The notes beneath the pieces were generated by a model. That model did not search any database, was not told the origin of the DNA, and saw only the letters and a list, made by a program, of their open reading frames with translations. A program made the position numbers and the translations under genes. This document shows, one piece after another, positions 43,508-51,512 of a stretch of 64,000 nucleotides of DNA. Each line of letters starts with the position of its first letter. The stretch's first letter is position 1. Location: contig CAJUIZ010000001.1 in assembly GCA_910586625.1 (NCBI GenBank), positions 62,001-126,000 of the forward strand. The letters are read 5' to 3'. The stretch comes from an uncultured Christensenellaceae bacterium (lineage in GTDB: Bacteria > Bacillota > Clostridia > Christensenellales > CAG-314).

Positions 43508-44649
43508 TACTTAACTCCCTTATATAAATCCAAATACTTTAACGAGCAAAATCTATTGTCGCCCCGTATTTGATATGTCTTACCTTCGTAGTAGAAATCG
43601 ACCCTGTCGCGCTGAACAATAGCTAATCCGTCGATATCCCGCCAACAAAAGGTTTTGCTGTTTTTTGACGAAAACACAGTAATTCCGTTAACGTCTGTTT
43701 TAACCTTGTTTCCGTCGAGTTTGCGCTTACGCTTAAACCGAATACTTTCAAACAGTCGGATATTTTCGTCGCACAAAATGACTCCGTCGTTGCGCACAGC
43801 ATCGATTAAACGTTTTTTCTCCCAATCGTACCACTCCAAAATCTCGTTGAATTTGTCGTCGCCCTGTATATGCAGGTTTTCGCCAAACTGCCACTGTTTG
43901 TTGCAGCGTACGCAATTAAAATGCGCCTTATGAGATTTGATGGTCGAAATTGAGCCGCAATTCGGACACATATACAAAACTCGCTCTATATTCTCCGCAC
44001 GTCGTTTCGAAGAGAATCTTTCTCCCGAAGTAACGTCGTACACCGACAAATTATTGCATATCAGTTTGAATAATTCGCTGTTAGGCATATCCTTATATTC
44101 ATCCGGCTGTAAAACCAATTTGACGTACCCGCGCATTTTACCTTTGCGCTTAGAAACGCCCCATCGCGGATCGCTACCGTAACCGCCTTCGATGTTGTAC
44201 AACACCAGCGGAACCTTGGACAATTTTACAAACTTTGCCACGGAATCCGTCATTTCCCACTGCGCGCCCGTTAACGTACGGTTTCCTTCGGGGAATATGC
44301 CCACTGCGCCGCCTTCCCTTAATACTCGCAAACAATCGCGTATGGCTTGCATATCCAATAACGATTTACTAATGGGTATCGGAGCTACCAAATGCTTTAA
44401 CAGACCTGATGCGACGGGAATATTGAATATATCGTCGGTTGCGCAAAAATATATCGGACACTTGAAGGACAATGACGCAAATATCGGATCGAATGTTGTC
44501 ACGTGATTGCTCATAAGTAAAAACGGCGGTTTTAACAACGACTTAACACCCTTGTATTTATACTTAATTTTAGTGTGCGCGCCGAATATCACACGCAACA
44601 CTGCAAACACTGCTTTATGTCGTTTGCTTGTCCATCTTTTCCGATCCAT
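43507..44649 (-). CDS. PlsC-like acyltransferase with C-terminal zinc ribbon
   Basis: A 380-residue protein. The first 200 residues are a 1-acyl-glycerol-3-phosphate acyltransferase domain: NHVTTFD (HX4D catalytic motif, 48-54), then IFPEGNRT at 118-125. PlsC proteins are usually 200-250 residues; this one continues with a four-cysteine zinc ribbon (C228, C231, C246, C249: CPNC and CVRC) and a strand-rich basic end. It likely acylates lysophosphatidate or a related lipid at the membrane; the ribbon's role is unknown. GGAG lies upstream of the ATG and a TATAAT box at 44668-44673. Co-transcribed with the GltS gene. Confidence 0.85.
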   Translation of the reverse strand: MDRKRWTSKRHKAVFAVLRVIFGAHTKIKYKYKGVKSLLKPPFLLMSNHVTTFDPIFASLSFKCPIYFCATDDIFNIPVASGLLKHLVAPIPISKSLLDMQAIRDCLRVLREGGAVGIFPEGNRTLTGAQWEMTDSVAKFVKLSKVPLVLYNIEGGYGSDPRWGVSKRKGKMRGYVKLVLQPDEYKDMPNSELFKLICNNLSVYDVTSGERFSSKRRAENIERVLYMCPNCGSISTIKSHKAHFNCVRCNKQWQFGENLHIQGDDKFNEILEWYDWEKKRLIDAVRNDGVILCDENIRLFESIRFKRKRKLDGNKVKTDVNGITVFSSKNSKTFCWRDIDGLAIVQRDRVDFYYEGKTYQIRGDNRFCSLKYLDLYKGVK

Positions 44650-44796
44650 TATTTTCTCCGTTAGTTAATTATATCGTAAACGAATTGCATTTACACAAAA
44701 CTACATACTTTGAGCGTGATACGATTTATTAAAACCGTTGTGTTCCGTTAAACCCGAATAATTACTTAAATATTCAGAATTATATTAAAACGCAGT

Positions 44797-45429
44797 TTAC
44801 CCTACGACTACGTTTGTCAAATTATATGAACAAACGCATTCCGCAACGGATACAACCGACAAATAGTAACCGACTTCGCCGCTTTTGACAATTATTGTTT
44901 TGCAATGCGAATTCGCAGTTTCCAACTTGTTCGCCGCAAAAAGTTTGCCGTTATCGCGCTTAAACAACGCTTCCTTTTCCGTCCACAGTATATTTGCCCG
45001 TAAACTGCGCTCCGATGCTGCCAAACGTGACAACGCCGAACGCTCGGCTGGAGTAAGTATGCGAGCTTGAAGCTTTTCGTCAAATCTTTCCGCGTCGATT
45101 TTTTCTATATCTATGCCTACGGGCGAACGGGACACGGCGACGGCAACCAAATCATCCTTGTGCGACAACGAAAACTCGCACTCGCGGCACGTCCATTTGC
45201 CGTCGGCAGTTTTGTCAAACGCTACGTTCGCGGCGTTCAGCCCCAAGGATCGCATCAAAGCATATTCCAGCAGCTTCCAAACGTAAAACTTGCTTTGACG
45301 CGTTTTTTCATCGGAGCAGTCGGCTATTTCGCGCGCGCGCGCGGCACAAGCAACGCCGCCATCCGTTTCGAAGGGATAACGCGCCGCATATACGTCTACC
45401 GCGGTTAAGCTGTCATTATAATTCTTCAT
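44797..45429 (-). CDS. 4'-phosphopantetheinyl transferase superfamily protein
   Basis: A 210-residue Sfp/AcpS-type transferase that moves phosphopantetheine from CoA to carrier proteins. Landmarks are GIDIEKIDAERF and WTEKEALFK, holding the metal- and CoA-binding residues. The preceding CRECEFSLSHKDDLVAVAV matches the family's FNLSHxxxxV strand. The ATG has no Shine-Dalgarno sequence and lies eight bases after a -10 box, so the mRNA should be leaderless. No carrier protein or NRPS/PKS gene is in the window. The next gene downstream has its own -10 box. Confidence 0.88.
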   Translation of the reverse strand: MKNYNDSLTAVDVYAARYPFETDGGVACAARAREIADCSDEKTRQSKFYVWKLLEYALMRSLGLNAANVAFDKTADGKWTCRECEFSLSHKDDLVAVAVSRSPVGIDIEKIDAERFDEKLQARILTPAERSALSRLAASERSLRANILWTEKEALFKRDNGKLFAANKLETANSHCKTIIVKSGEVGYYLSVVSVAECVCSYNLTNVVVG

Positions 45430-45437
45430 TAGCGTTT

Positions 45438-45466
45438 AGTTTAACATTTGATACGACTGTTGTCAA
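45438..45466 (-). promoter_or_regulatory. Promoter of the phosphopantetheinyl transferase gene (leaderless)
   Basis: TTGACA at 45461-45466, 17-base spacer, TAAACT at 45438-45443, then eight bases to the ATG. Confidence 0.7.
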
Positions 45467-45511
45467 CGAAACGCAGCCCAAACAAAACGCAAACAACTGC
45501 TGTGCAAACGA

Positions 45512-45544
45512 AAATATCCGACGCCGTATAAGCGTCGGATATTT
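45512..45544 (-). terminator. Terminator of the GPH symporter gene
   Basis: A 13-bp perfect stem (aaatatccgacgc, 7-base loop), whose trailing arm ends in ATTT and continues TCGTTTG on the minus strand. It starts 17 bases past the stop. Confidence 0.82.
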
Positions 45545-45561
45545 CAATTATTCGAATATCT

Positions 45562-47481
45562 CTATTCTTTTGCTTCGGGCAGTGCCGTTTCCGTTGCGTT
45601 CGCGGTCGGTTCGACTGTCGCTTGCTGCAAGTTTTTATTGCGCTTGTCTATTTCTTCAAGCATCATATCGTAGTAATCTTCCGTTATGATAAACTTCTTG
45701 TGCTGTATAATCAACGAAACAATCAAAAATACGATGGGAATAAGCGTAACTCCCATACGCAGCCACAATCGCATAGAAAGGTCGCCGTTATCCTTGAAGT
45801 TGGCGTTAGCGGCGTTGTACGCCTTGTCAACCTTGCCGCCCTGCAACGTCAGCGTTTCGGCGGAATAGCTCATTGCCAGAGAATATGTTTTGCCGTCCGT
45901 CAATACTGCGTTCGCTTTGCCTGCTTCTACATCCTTGACAAGCGAAACGAATACGGCTTCGCCCTTGTCGTTTTTAGTCATTATCGCCGCGTCGCCGATA
46001 CTGGATACGTATTCGGGAGAAATCTGGTGTCCCGCAAGCGGCTTAGTGTTGTCGGCGGTTTGGTAATTCTCTATACGCGCGGAAAAGTCGTTAACGTATT
46101 CTTTATCGGACCTTTGCTCGTCCGTAGCTTCGTTCCACTCCACACGGAACTTGTTAATCGCATCGATATACGCCGTTTGTTCGGCAATCGTCACGCCGTC
46201 GGCATTGAAATAACCTGTCTGCGACTCCAACGTCGAAATATTCTGCGACAGGCCGTACACCGCCGAAGCCGTAAGAATAAGCGTTACTATGCCGTACTTT
46301 AACGCGTCGGCGAATTTGGCCATAAACGGGCGAAGAGTGGATATAACCGCTTCGTTACGTTCGCCCCGCTTGTACTCGTTGTATTCCACGCAATTGGTCA
46401 TATTGATTATATTAGCCATATAATACAACGCCTGCCCGATAAAGACGAACGCTCCGAATATGCTCAGTGAAATCAGATTAAAGGGAAGGAAATCCCACCA
46501 TCCGATAAGCGCAACACCCAAATATCCGAAGCACGCAAGCGCGACAGACAGGATTTGCAGCTTTCTTCTTCCCAATTTTTTAGCAAGGATAGGATAGAAC
46601 ACCTGCGAGAGCACATTGAATACTCCGAATATCGCAACGAACACTATCGCGTTTCCGTCGTAGCCTATTTCCAAATAATACAGATTGTAGGCAAGACCTA
46701 CAAGCATTGCGGAGCCTACGTTATAAAACAGTGTGGACAGTGTCATCCATAATATTTGGTCATTGTGACGAATCGTATTCCACATTTGTTTTAAGGAAAT
46801 CTTTTCGTTTACTTCCAACTGCGAACGCGGACGCTCCTTGATGAACACAGCCATAACCGTTTGCATAACCACGAAAATTACGGCTATGCCTACGCTTATC
46901 CAACGGAACGCCAAGCGGACGTGTCCCGGATACAAAAAGGATATAACGCCCTGTGCCACGAACGCGCCCAACCCCGCGAAAATTACGGTAAGCGTAGTCG
47001 CTTGGTCGCGCTGCTTCTTTTTGCTGGACAAGCTTGCAAGCATAGACCAATATCCGATATCGTTCATAGTAAACGCGCTTTCCCAAAGCAAGTACATTAC
47101 CGCCATAAATACGACGAAGCCCCAACCCGAAACGGACTGGACATTAAACATAGTAATTATGATTGCGCCCGTCAGCACCGCGCCGATAAGTATCCACGGA
47201 CGGAACTTGCCGAACTTCATATGCGTACCTTCGATAATCGCGCCCATCATAGGGTCGTTTATCGCGTCCCATATACGTCCCACAACGCCGATAAGCAAGC
47301 TTATTACGGTAAACTGTAAAACCGAAAGCGTTGTTCCGAATTGAATATACGTCAACAAAAAGGACGCAATCAATTGATACGACATATCTCTGCCGAAGCC
47401 CGAAACGGTAAACAGCCATTTGTTTCTGTTAAACTGTCTGTCTTCGGCGGACATTTCTCTTTTCATCACCTTTTCCGACAT
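45562..47481 (-). CDS. GPH-family glycoside/sugar:cation symporter with large loop insertion
   Basis: A 639-residue member of the glycoside-pentoside-hexuronide (MelB-like) family. The N-terminus NKWLFTVSGFGRDMSYQLIA, the WDAINDPMMG motif and the KFGKFRPWIL loop are diagnostic. Family length is usually 450-500. The excess is a hydrophilic block at about 411-567 between the last two helices, rich in Asn, Asp and Ala, predicted on the outer face. A short acidic C-terminal tail ends the protein. AAGGAG lies 8 bases before the ATG. Sugar unknown; it has its own terminator. Confidence 0.88.
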   Translation of the reverse strand: MSEKVMKREMSAEDRQFNRNKWLFTVSGFGRDMSYQLIASFLLTYIQFGTTLSVLQFTVISLLIGVVGRIWDAINDPMMGAIIEGTHMKFGKFRPWILIGAVLTGAIIITMFNVQSVSGWGFVVFMAVMYLLWESAFTMNDIGYWSMLASLSSKKKQRDQATTLTVIFAGLGAFVAQGVISFLYPGHVRLAFRWISVGIAVIFVVMQTVMAVFIKERPRSQLEVNEKISLKQMWNTIRHNDQILWMTLSTLFYNVGSAMLVGLAYNLYYLEIGYDGNAIVFVAIFGVFNVLSQVFYPILAKKLGRRKLQILSVALACFGYLGVALIGWWDFLPFNLISLSIFGAFVFIGQALYYMANIINMTNCVEYNEYKRGERNEAVISTLRPFMAKFADALKYGIVTLILTASAVYGLSQNISTLESQTGYFNADGVTIAEQTAYIDAINKFRVEWNEATDEQRSDKEYVNDFSARIENYQTADNTKPLAGHQISPEYVSSIGDAAIMTKNDKGEAVFVSLVKDVEAGKANAVLTDGKTYSLAMSYSAETLTLQGGKVDKAYNAANANFKDNGDLSMRLWLRMGVTLIPIVFLIVSLIIQHKKFIITEDYYDMMLEEIDKRNKNLQQATVEPTANATETALPEAKE

Positions 47482-47829
47482 AATAGCTCCTTCATATAAT
47501 TATTTACAAAAATCAATTATCAGCAAAAATTGTGCGTTTGCGGCTTCTTATATGCCTTTCGTTTATGTAGTAGACAATATTAAACCGACTGCAATATTAC
47601 TATTGAACTCAGACAAGAACTATCAAATGATATTACTTTTGCGGCGACGCATCTCCGAGCCGATTTATCATCTTTACGTCTGAATTTTTATCCCATTCTA
47701 ATTTCTTAACACCCCGATACTTCGGTTTACGATCGGTACGCTTTATAAGAGATTTCCTATTATTTCAGTATAGCACAAAACGTTTTAAGAATGTTAATAA
47801 ATGAAAAAATCCGTTCAATCTTTTTCTAA
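47482..47829. other. Intergenic region upstream of the GPH gene
   Basis: About 430 bases separate the GPH start from the next gene, including the terminator at 47830-47860. A TATACT box at 47767-47772 with TTAACA at 47792-47797 (19 spacing) on the minus strand is the best promoter candidate and would give a long leader of about 280 bases. I saw no riboswitch signature in that leader. A charged minus-strand frame of about 40 codons within it has no usable start codon. Confidence 0.4.
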
Positions 47830-47860
47830 AACGTCCGCAAGCAATACGCTTGCGGACGTT
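47830..47860 (-). terminator. Terminator of the metallopeptidase lipoprotein gene
   Basis: A 13-bp perfect stem (aacgtccgcaagc, 5-base loop) followed by TTTAG on the minus strand. It lies 52 bases past the stop. Confidence 0.85.
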
Positions 47861-47912
47861 TACGGTAAAAAGCGACGGTTATGCGACGCATACATGTGAA
47901 AAACAATAGAAA

Positions 47913-49994
47913 TTACAACGAATAATTATTGAAATAATCTCTTATTACGGTATACAGCGAAGCGGAAAACGGATTGCTCAGTCCGGCATAGACTAATGCT
48001 TCGCCATAAGTCACTTCTCCGTCGCGGTCAGTATCCGCTGCCGTTACGTTACGCGAAAAATCGTACAGCTTGAAATAACTGTTACGCGCCGAATCAAGTC
48101 CGTACCGCTGAGCGTTAACGAATATTTCCAAGCTTGGAAGCGCGCTCATAGCGTAGGATATGTAGTAAGCGGGAGAATCGACGACTACATAGTACCAATA
48201 GTCCGTTCCCAATATATCCGCCATCTCGTCGCCGTAGGAAGCGAGTATTTCTTCGTATAAGTCACCGTAGTTATTCGGCGCTATACCGTTTAGATAACGT
48301 CCGCTGCCGTAGGCATCGGAATACACCGCTTGTTCGAATTCGTCGACGATTGCCGACTGCACTATGCTGCACAAAATATTAAACAACTGCTCGCACTCCA
48401 AAATGCCGTAGCCGTCGGATATGCCCGCAGGAACGTGTTTCTTGAGATAAGCGAGAAACAGCATTTCATTACCCTGCGACTGCGTTTCGTCGTGGTCCAT
48501 CGACAGCGACAAATTGCCGTTGAACACGCCGTTGTAGTAATGTCCGAATTCGTGAACAAACGTAAACGCAGTGGAATAGTCGTAGCTGCCGTATTCTTCG
48601 TCGTAATTATCTCCGAAAAACACTATCGATTTGTTTTTATTCGGTATCCAGTAGGTATACGCGCCCGCTTCTTTTCCCGTAAAATAGTTGCCCGTCCTAA
48701 ATAGATCGTTTACTGCCGCGCCGTAATTTATCGCGCCGTCGCCCGAGACGTTATTATTCAAATATTCGAAGTAATCGTTTATTCTGTTTGTCGCGGAATT
48801 AACTCTGCTTGCGTTTGAGTTATCTATCGTAAACAGCGAATCGGTACACAGTCCTTGATAATACTCCATGTTATTCTGTGTAGAAAAACCTTGAAAGCTT
48901 GTGTACGCTCGGTATACGTTTATTAACGCGGGCGCGATATACTGTTTTACCAACGCTCTCATAGCGGACACGTCAGAAGGACGGTATTCGCGGTTGTATT
49001 CGTTAGCGTAGGAATATTCCATAAAGTCGGAGTATTTGTCTCCGTACTGCGCCGCAACGGCGTTATTTGCCTTGACAAATTCGCCGTACGCAGCGTAAAG
49101 TCTCTGCAATTGCGCGGACGACGGTCTGCCGCCCAACGCGTCGAGAACTTCGTTATACGCTAACGCGCATTCGTTCGCCTTGGTTTGAAGATTGTCTCCG
49201 CTGGACGAATACGCATTGTACATTTCTATTGCTTCTGCGTATTCCGCATCGCTCCAATCCCTGAAAAATTCGGTTTTGTATTTCGAGCCGTCTATAGCGC
49301 CCAATAACAGATAATAATTTTTTATATACGAGTTATAGCAGTTATCTACCAACTCTACGTCGTCCTGCCGTTCCGCATCGGAATAAACGCTGTTAAGCAC
49401 CGTAGCTACCTGATACTGGTATTCCAAGTCAGGGTACTTAGCGTCGTAACCGGAAAACTTGTATATTATGCTATCGACGTTGACCGTACCGCCGTTAACG
49501 TCGCCGAGCAATTCGGTATACAGCGCTTCTAACGCCGCAGCGTCGGCTTGCGTAAAGGTAAACTTGAAATTACTCCTAAACTCACCGCTGCCAGTGTTGC
49601 GCCCCATTACGTTACAGCCGTCGACGGAACACTTGACGAATGCGAAATAACTGTCACCGAAATTGTGCGTGTGCGCATTCGGTTTGTTAGGGTCGTCGTT
49701 TCCGTCGGAAGAACCGTCGTTCCATTTGGCGTACAGGTGAATACATCCCGACAATTCGTCCGCAGGATTAAACGGGTCGGTACAGCCTTCGTCGTAGTAC
49801 CACCCGCCGAAGGTATAACCGTACTTGACGTAATCCGTCGGCAATTGCGTATTAGGATAATACTTAATTATTTTAGTGTTTTCGCCGTTATCGGGGTGCA
49901 AAACTACAATTGCCGCTTCTTCCTTGCAGGAAACGAAAGCGAAGCAACCCAACAGCATAATTAACGCCGTTATTACGGCTATATATTTTTTCAT
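47913..49994 (-). CDS. Lipoprotein zinc metallopeptidase (M3-like) with InlB-type repeat
   Basis: A 693-residue surface lipoprotein, lipobox FVSC (Cys23). A Listeria-Bacteroides (InlB B) repeat at about 30-92 ends GYTFGGWYYDE ... LYAKW. A helical region follows, then the zinc site HEFGH at 481-485 with a downstream glutamate in QSQGNEMLFL (Glu510), the spacing seen in oligoendopeptidase F/M3 peptidases. The C-terminus has an EF-hand-like DTDRDGEVTYGEA. It should cleave peptides at the cell surface. The start at MKKYIAV was chosen because GGAGAA lies 7 bases upstream; longer frames add non-signal sequence. Monocistronic with a terminator. Confidence 0.83.
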   Translation of the reverse strand: MKKYIAVITALIMLLGCFAFVSCKEEAAIVVLHPDNGENTKIIKYYPNTQLPTDYVKYGYTFGGWYYDEGCTDPFNPADELSGCIHLYAKWNDGSSDGNDDPNKPNAHTHNFGDSYFAFVKCSVDGCNVMGRNTGSGEFRSNFKFTFTQADAAALEALYTELLGDVNGGTVNVDSIIYKFSGYDAKYPDLEYQYQVATVLNSVYSDAERQDDVELVDNCYNSYIKNYYLLLGAIDGSKYKTEFFRDWSDAEYAEAIEMYNAYSSSGDNLQTKANECALAYNEVLDALGGRPSSAQLQRLYAAYGEFVKANNAVAAQYGDKYSDFMEYSYANEYNREYRPSDVSAMRALVKQYIAPALINVYRAYTSFQGFSTQNNMEYYQGLCTDSLFTIDNSNASRVNSATNRINDYFEYLNNNVSGDGAINYGAAVNDLFRTGNYFTGKEAGAYTYWIPNKNKSIVFFGDNYDEEYGSYDYSTAFTFVHEFGHYYNGVFNGNLSLSMDHDETQSQGNEMLFLAYLKKHVPAGISDGYGILECEQLFNILCSIVQSAIVDEFEQAVYSDAYGSGRYLNGIAPNNYGDLYEEILASYGDEMADILGTDYWYYVVVDSPAYYISYAMSALPSLEIFVNAQRYGLDSARNSYFKLYDFSRNVTAADTDRDGEVTYGEALVYAGLSNPFSASLYTVIRDYFNNYSL

Positions 49995-50128
49995 TCGAAA
50001 TTCTCCCATTAGGTTAATTGTAATACTATTCGGCAAATTAGTCAACGGCAACCGCCATATAAACTTTTGCCGCCGTATATTTAACGCACTCACGGCGGAT
50101 TATAATGCCGTCCCTATAAAATTGTGTA

Positions 50129-50157
50129 TTGCTTTTTGCAGGTCGGTTTGATATAAT
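50129..50157 (+). promoter_or_regulatory. Putative promoter of the PI-PLC-like gene
   Basis: TTGCTT at 50129-50134, 17-base spacer, TATAAT at 50152-50157. The -35 box is weak; the leader is about 90 bases and includes an ataccg/cggtat pair. Confidence 0.55.
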
Positions 50158-50254
50158 TAAGTAACCAATCGGTTAACTGAATTATTTCGGTTTTAATCAT
50201 ACCGTATCACGCTTAACAAGCGGTATCGGTTATCTATATTTCGGGAGAGTTATT

Positions 50255-51298
50255 ATGACAAAAAAGAAAATTACAGCGTTGTCCGTAGTAGGCGCGTTTG
50301 TGCTGGCAATACTGCTCGGCGTAATTATTATCGCGGGCGTATCCAACAGCAAAAACGACAAGACAAAGCCTGTCGAACAGCTGTCCTATTGGCAAAGTAT
50401 GATAAAGGACGAAGTATTGTTGAAGAAAACCGTTATCCCCGGAGCGCACGACGCGGGTACAAAGGGGCTGCCCTACTTTGCCGCGACGCAGGACAGAGAT
50501 ACCGCCGACCTGCTTGCCTGCGGAACAAGATACTTGGACCTGCGCGTTTCCTATGCGGACGGCAAATATCTTATTTACCACGGACCGAGCAAGGGCGTTG
50601 CTCTTAACGGCGTTTTGGACGACGTAAAAACATTCATAACGGCAAATACGACTGAAACGGTAATACTTGACTTTCAGCACTTCGACGGCGAAGCCCAACA
50701 GGGGACAATTGCTATGGTAGAAGAAAAATTGAACGGATTGCTGATTACAAACGACACGGACAAAACGGACGTTGAATTTATCGACGAATTGACGGTCGGC
50801 CGTTCGCGCGGAAAGTGCCTTATTGTGTGGGGACGGGAAACGGAAGATATCCTTGCTAAAAAATACGTTTTCAAGCGCAATAACGACGACGGAACGCGAG
50901 CGGACAGCGTGATACAATCCTACTACAAAACGTCGTACAACACCAAAAGCTCCAAGAAATACATCGAGACAGTATTGCCGCAATATATAGAAAAATACAA
51001 AGAAGCTGACAGCGGACTGTTCGTGCTGCAAGGACAGCTGACGGACGGAATGTACGTGCGCGGACCCAAATTCCGCGAAGCAACGCATACGGACAATATG
51101 AACGAGTACGTACGCCGTCTTAACGGCAGCGCAGACATGGACAAGATCAATATCATTATGCGCGACTTCGTAACCCCGTACAAAAACTGCTGCGCTATCC
51201 GCATTAACTTCCCCAAAGGTAACGTCAAGACAGACTGTCATCAAGCGTTTTTGACAATGCTTAAAGACGTTAATCCCGACTTGATGCAATACGGCTGA
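50255..51298 (+). CDS. Membrane-anchored PI-PLC X-domain phosphodiesterase-like protein
   Basis: A 347-residue protein with a N-terminal signal/anchor helix (about 7-29) and an extracellular TIM-barrel of the phosphatidylinositol phospholipase C X-domain type. The two catalytic histidines are in IPGAHDAGT (His67) and LIYHG (near 110); RYLDLRV supplies metal or general acid residues and TVILDFQHF the following strand. Bacterial enzymes cleave PI or GPI anchors without calcium; the true lipid here is unknown. Start: GGGAGAG 7 bases upstream. Single gene with a structured terminator. Confidence 0.85.
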   Translation: MTKKKITALSVVGAFVLAILLGVIIIAGVSNSKNDKTKPVEQLSYWQSMIKDEVLLKKTVIPGAHDAGTKGLPYFAATQDRDTADLLACGTRYLDLRVSYADGKYLIYHGPSKGVALNGVLDDVKTFITANTTETVILDFQHFDGEAQQGTIAMVEEKLNGLLITNDTDKTDVEFIDELTVGRSRGKCLIVWGRETEDILAKKYVFKRNNDDGTRADSVIQSYYKTSYNTKSSKKYIETVLPQYIEKYKEADSGLFVLQGQLTDGMYVRGPKFREATHTDNMNEYVRRLNGSADMDKINIIMRDFVTPYKNCCAIRINFPKGNVKTDCHQAFLTMLKDVNPDLMQYG

Positions 51299-51324
51299 TA
51301 AAAATAACACACGAAAAATATACA

Positions 51325-51406
51325 AAAAAAGACCTTTCTCAACGGATGCGGCCGCCCAAACCGTCCGCGATAGTAACCGAACACCGTCGGCAGAAAGGTC
51401 TTTTTT
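51325..51406 (+). terminator. Branched terminator-like structure after the PI-PLC gene
   Basis: A 15-bp perfect basal stem (51325-51339 with 51392-51406; aaaaaagacctttct) closes a 52-base loop that can itself form two hairpins: CGGATGCGG against CCGTCCG, and CCGA against TCGG. The trailing arm ends in T6. Ordinary terminators in this window have loops of 4-10 bases, so this may be a small structured RNA that ends in a terminator. Confidence 0.7.
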
Positions 51407-51473
51407 CTATTTAATTTTCCTACGGATCGTTATGCGTTCATATTGACGAAACGTAAGGGCGCGATAACATTTA

Positions 51474-51502
51474 TTGACATTGCTTCCCGATTGTGCTAAA
51501 AT
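51474..51502 (+). promoter_or_regulatory. Promoter of ktrB (nearly leaderless)
   Basis: TTGACA at 51474-51479, 17-base spacer, TAAAAT at 51497-51502, then ten bases to the ATG at 51513. Start of transcription should be about three bases before the start codon. Confidence 0.8.
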
Positions 51503-51512
51503 CAAAAAATAG

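Noticed and set aside
47640..47770. A charged minus-strand reading frame of about 40 codons ending in NRLGDASPQK, in the leader of the GPH gene
   Set aside because: The pattern looks protein-like, but no ATG, GTG or TTG lies between the preceding stop and the last 12 codons and no ribosome-binding site fits. Kept only as a note.
50234..51325. A 363-codon minus-strand frame over the PI-PLC-like gene
   Set aside because: Shadow of the plus-strand gene, which has both catalytic histidines and a good ribosome-binding site. The shadow has no recognisable domain.
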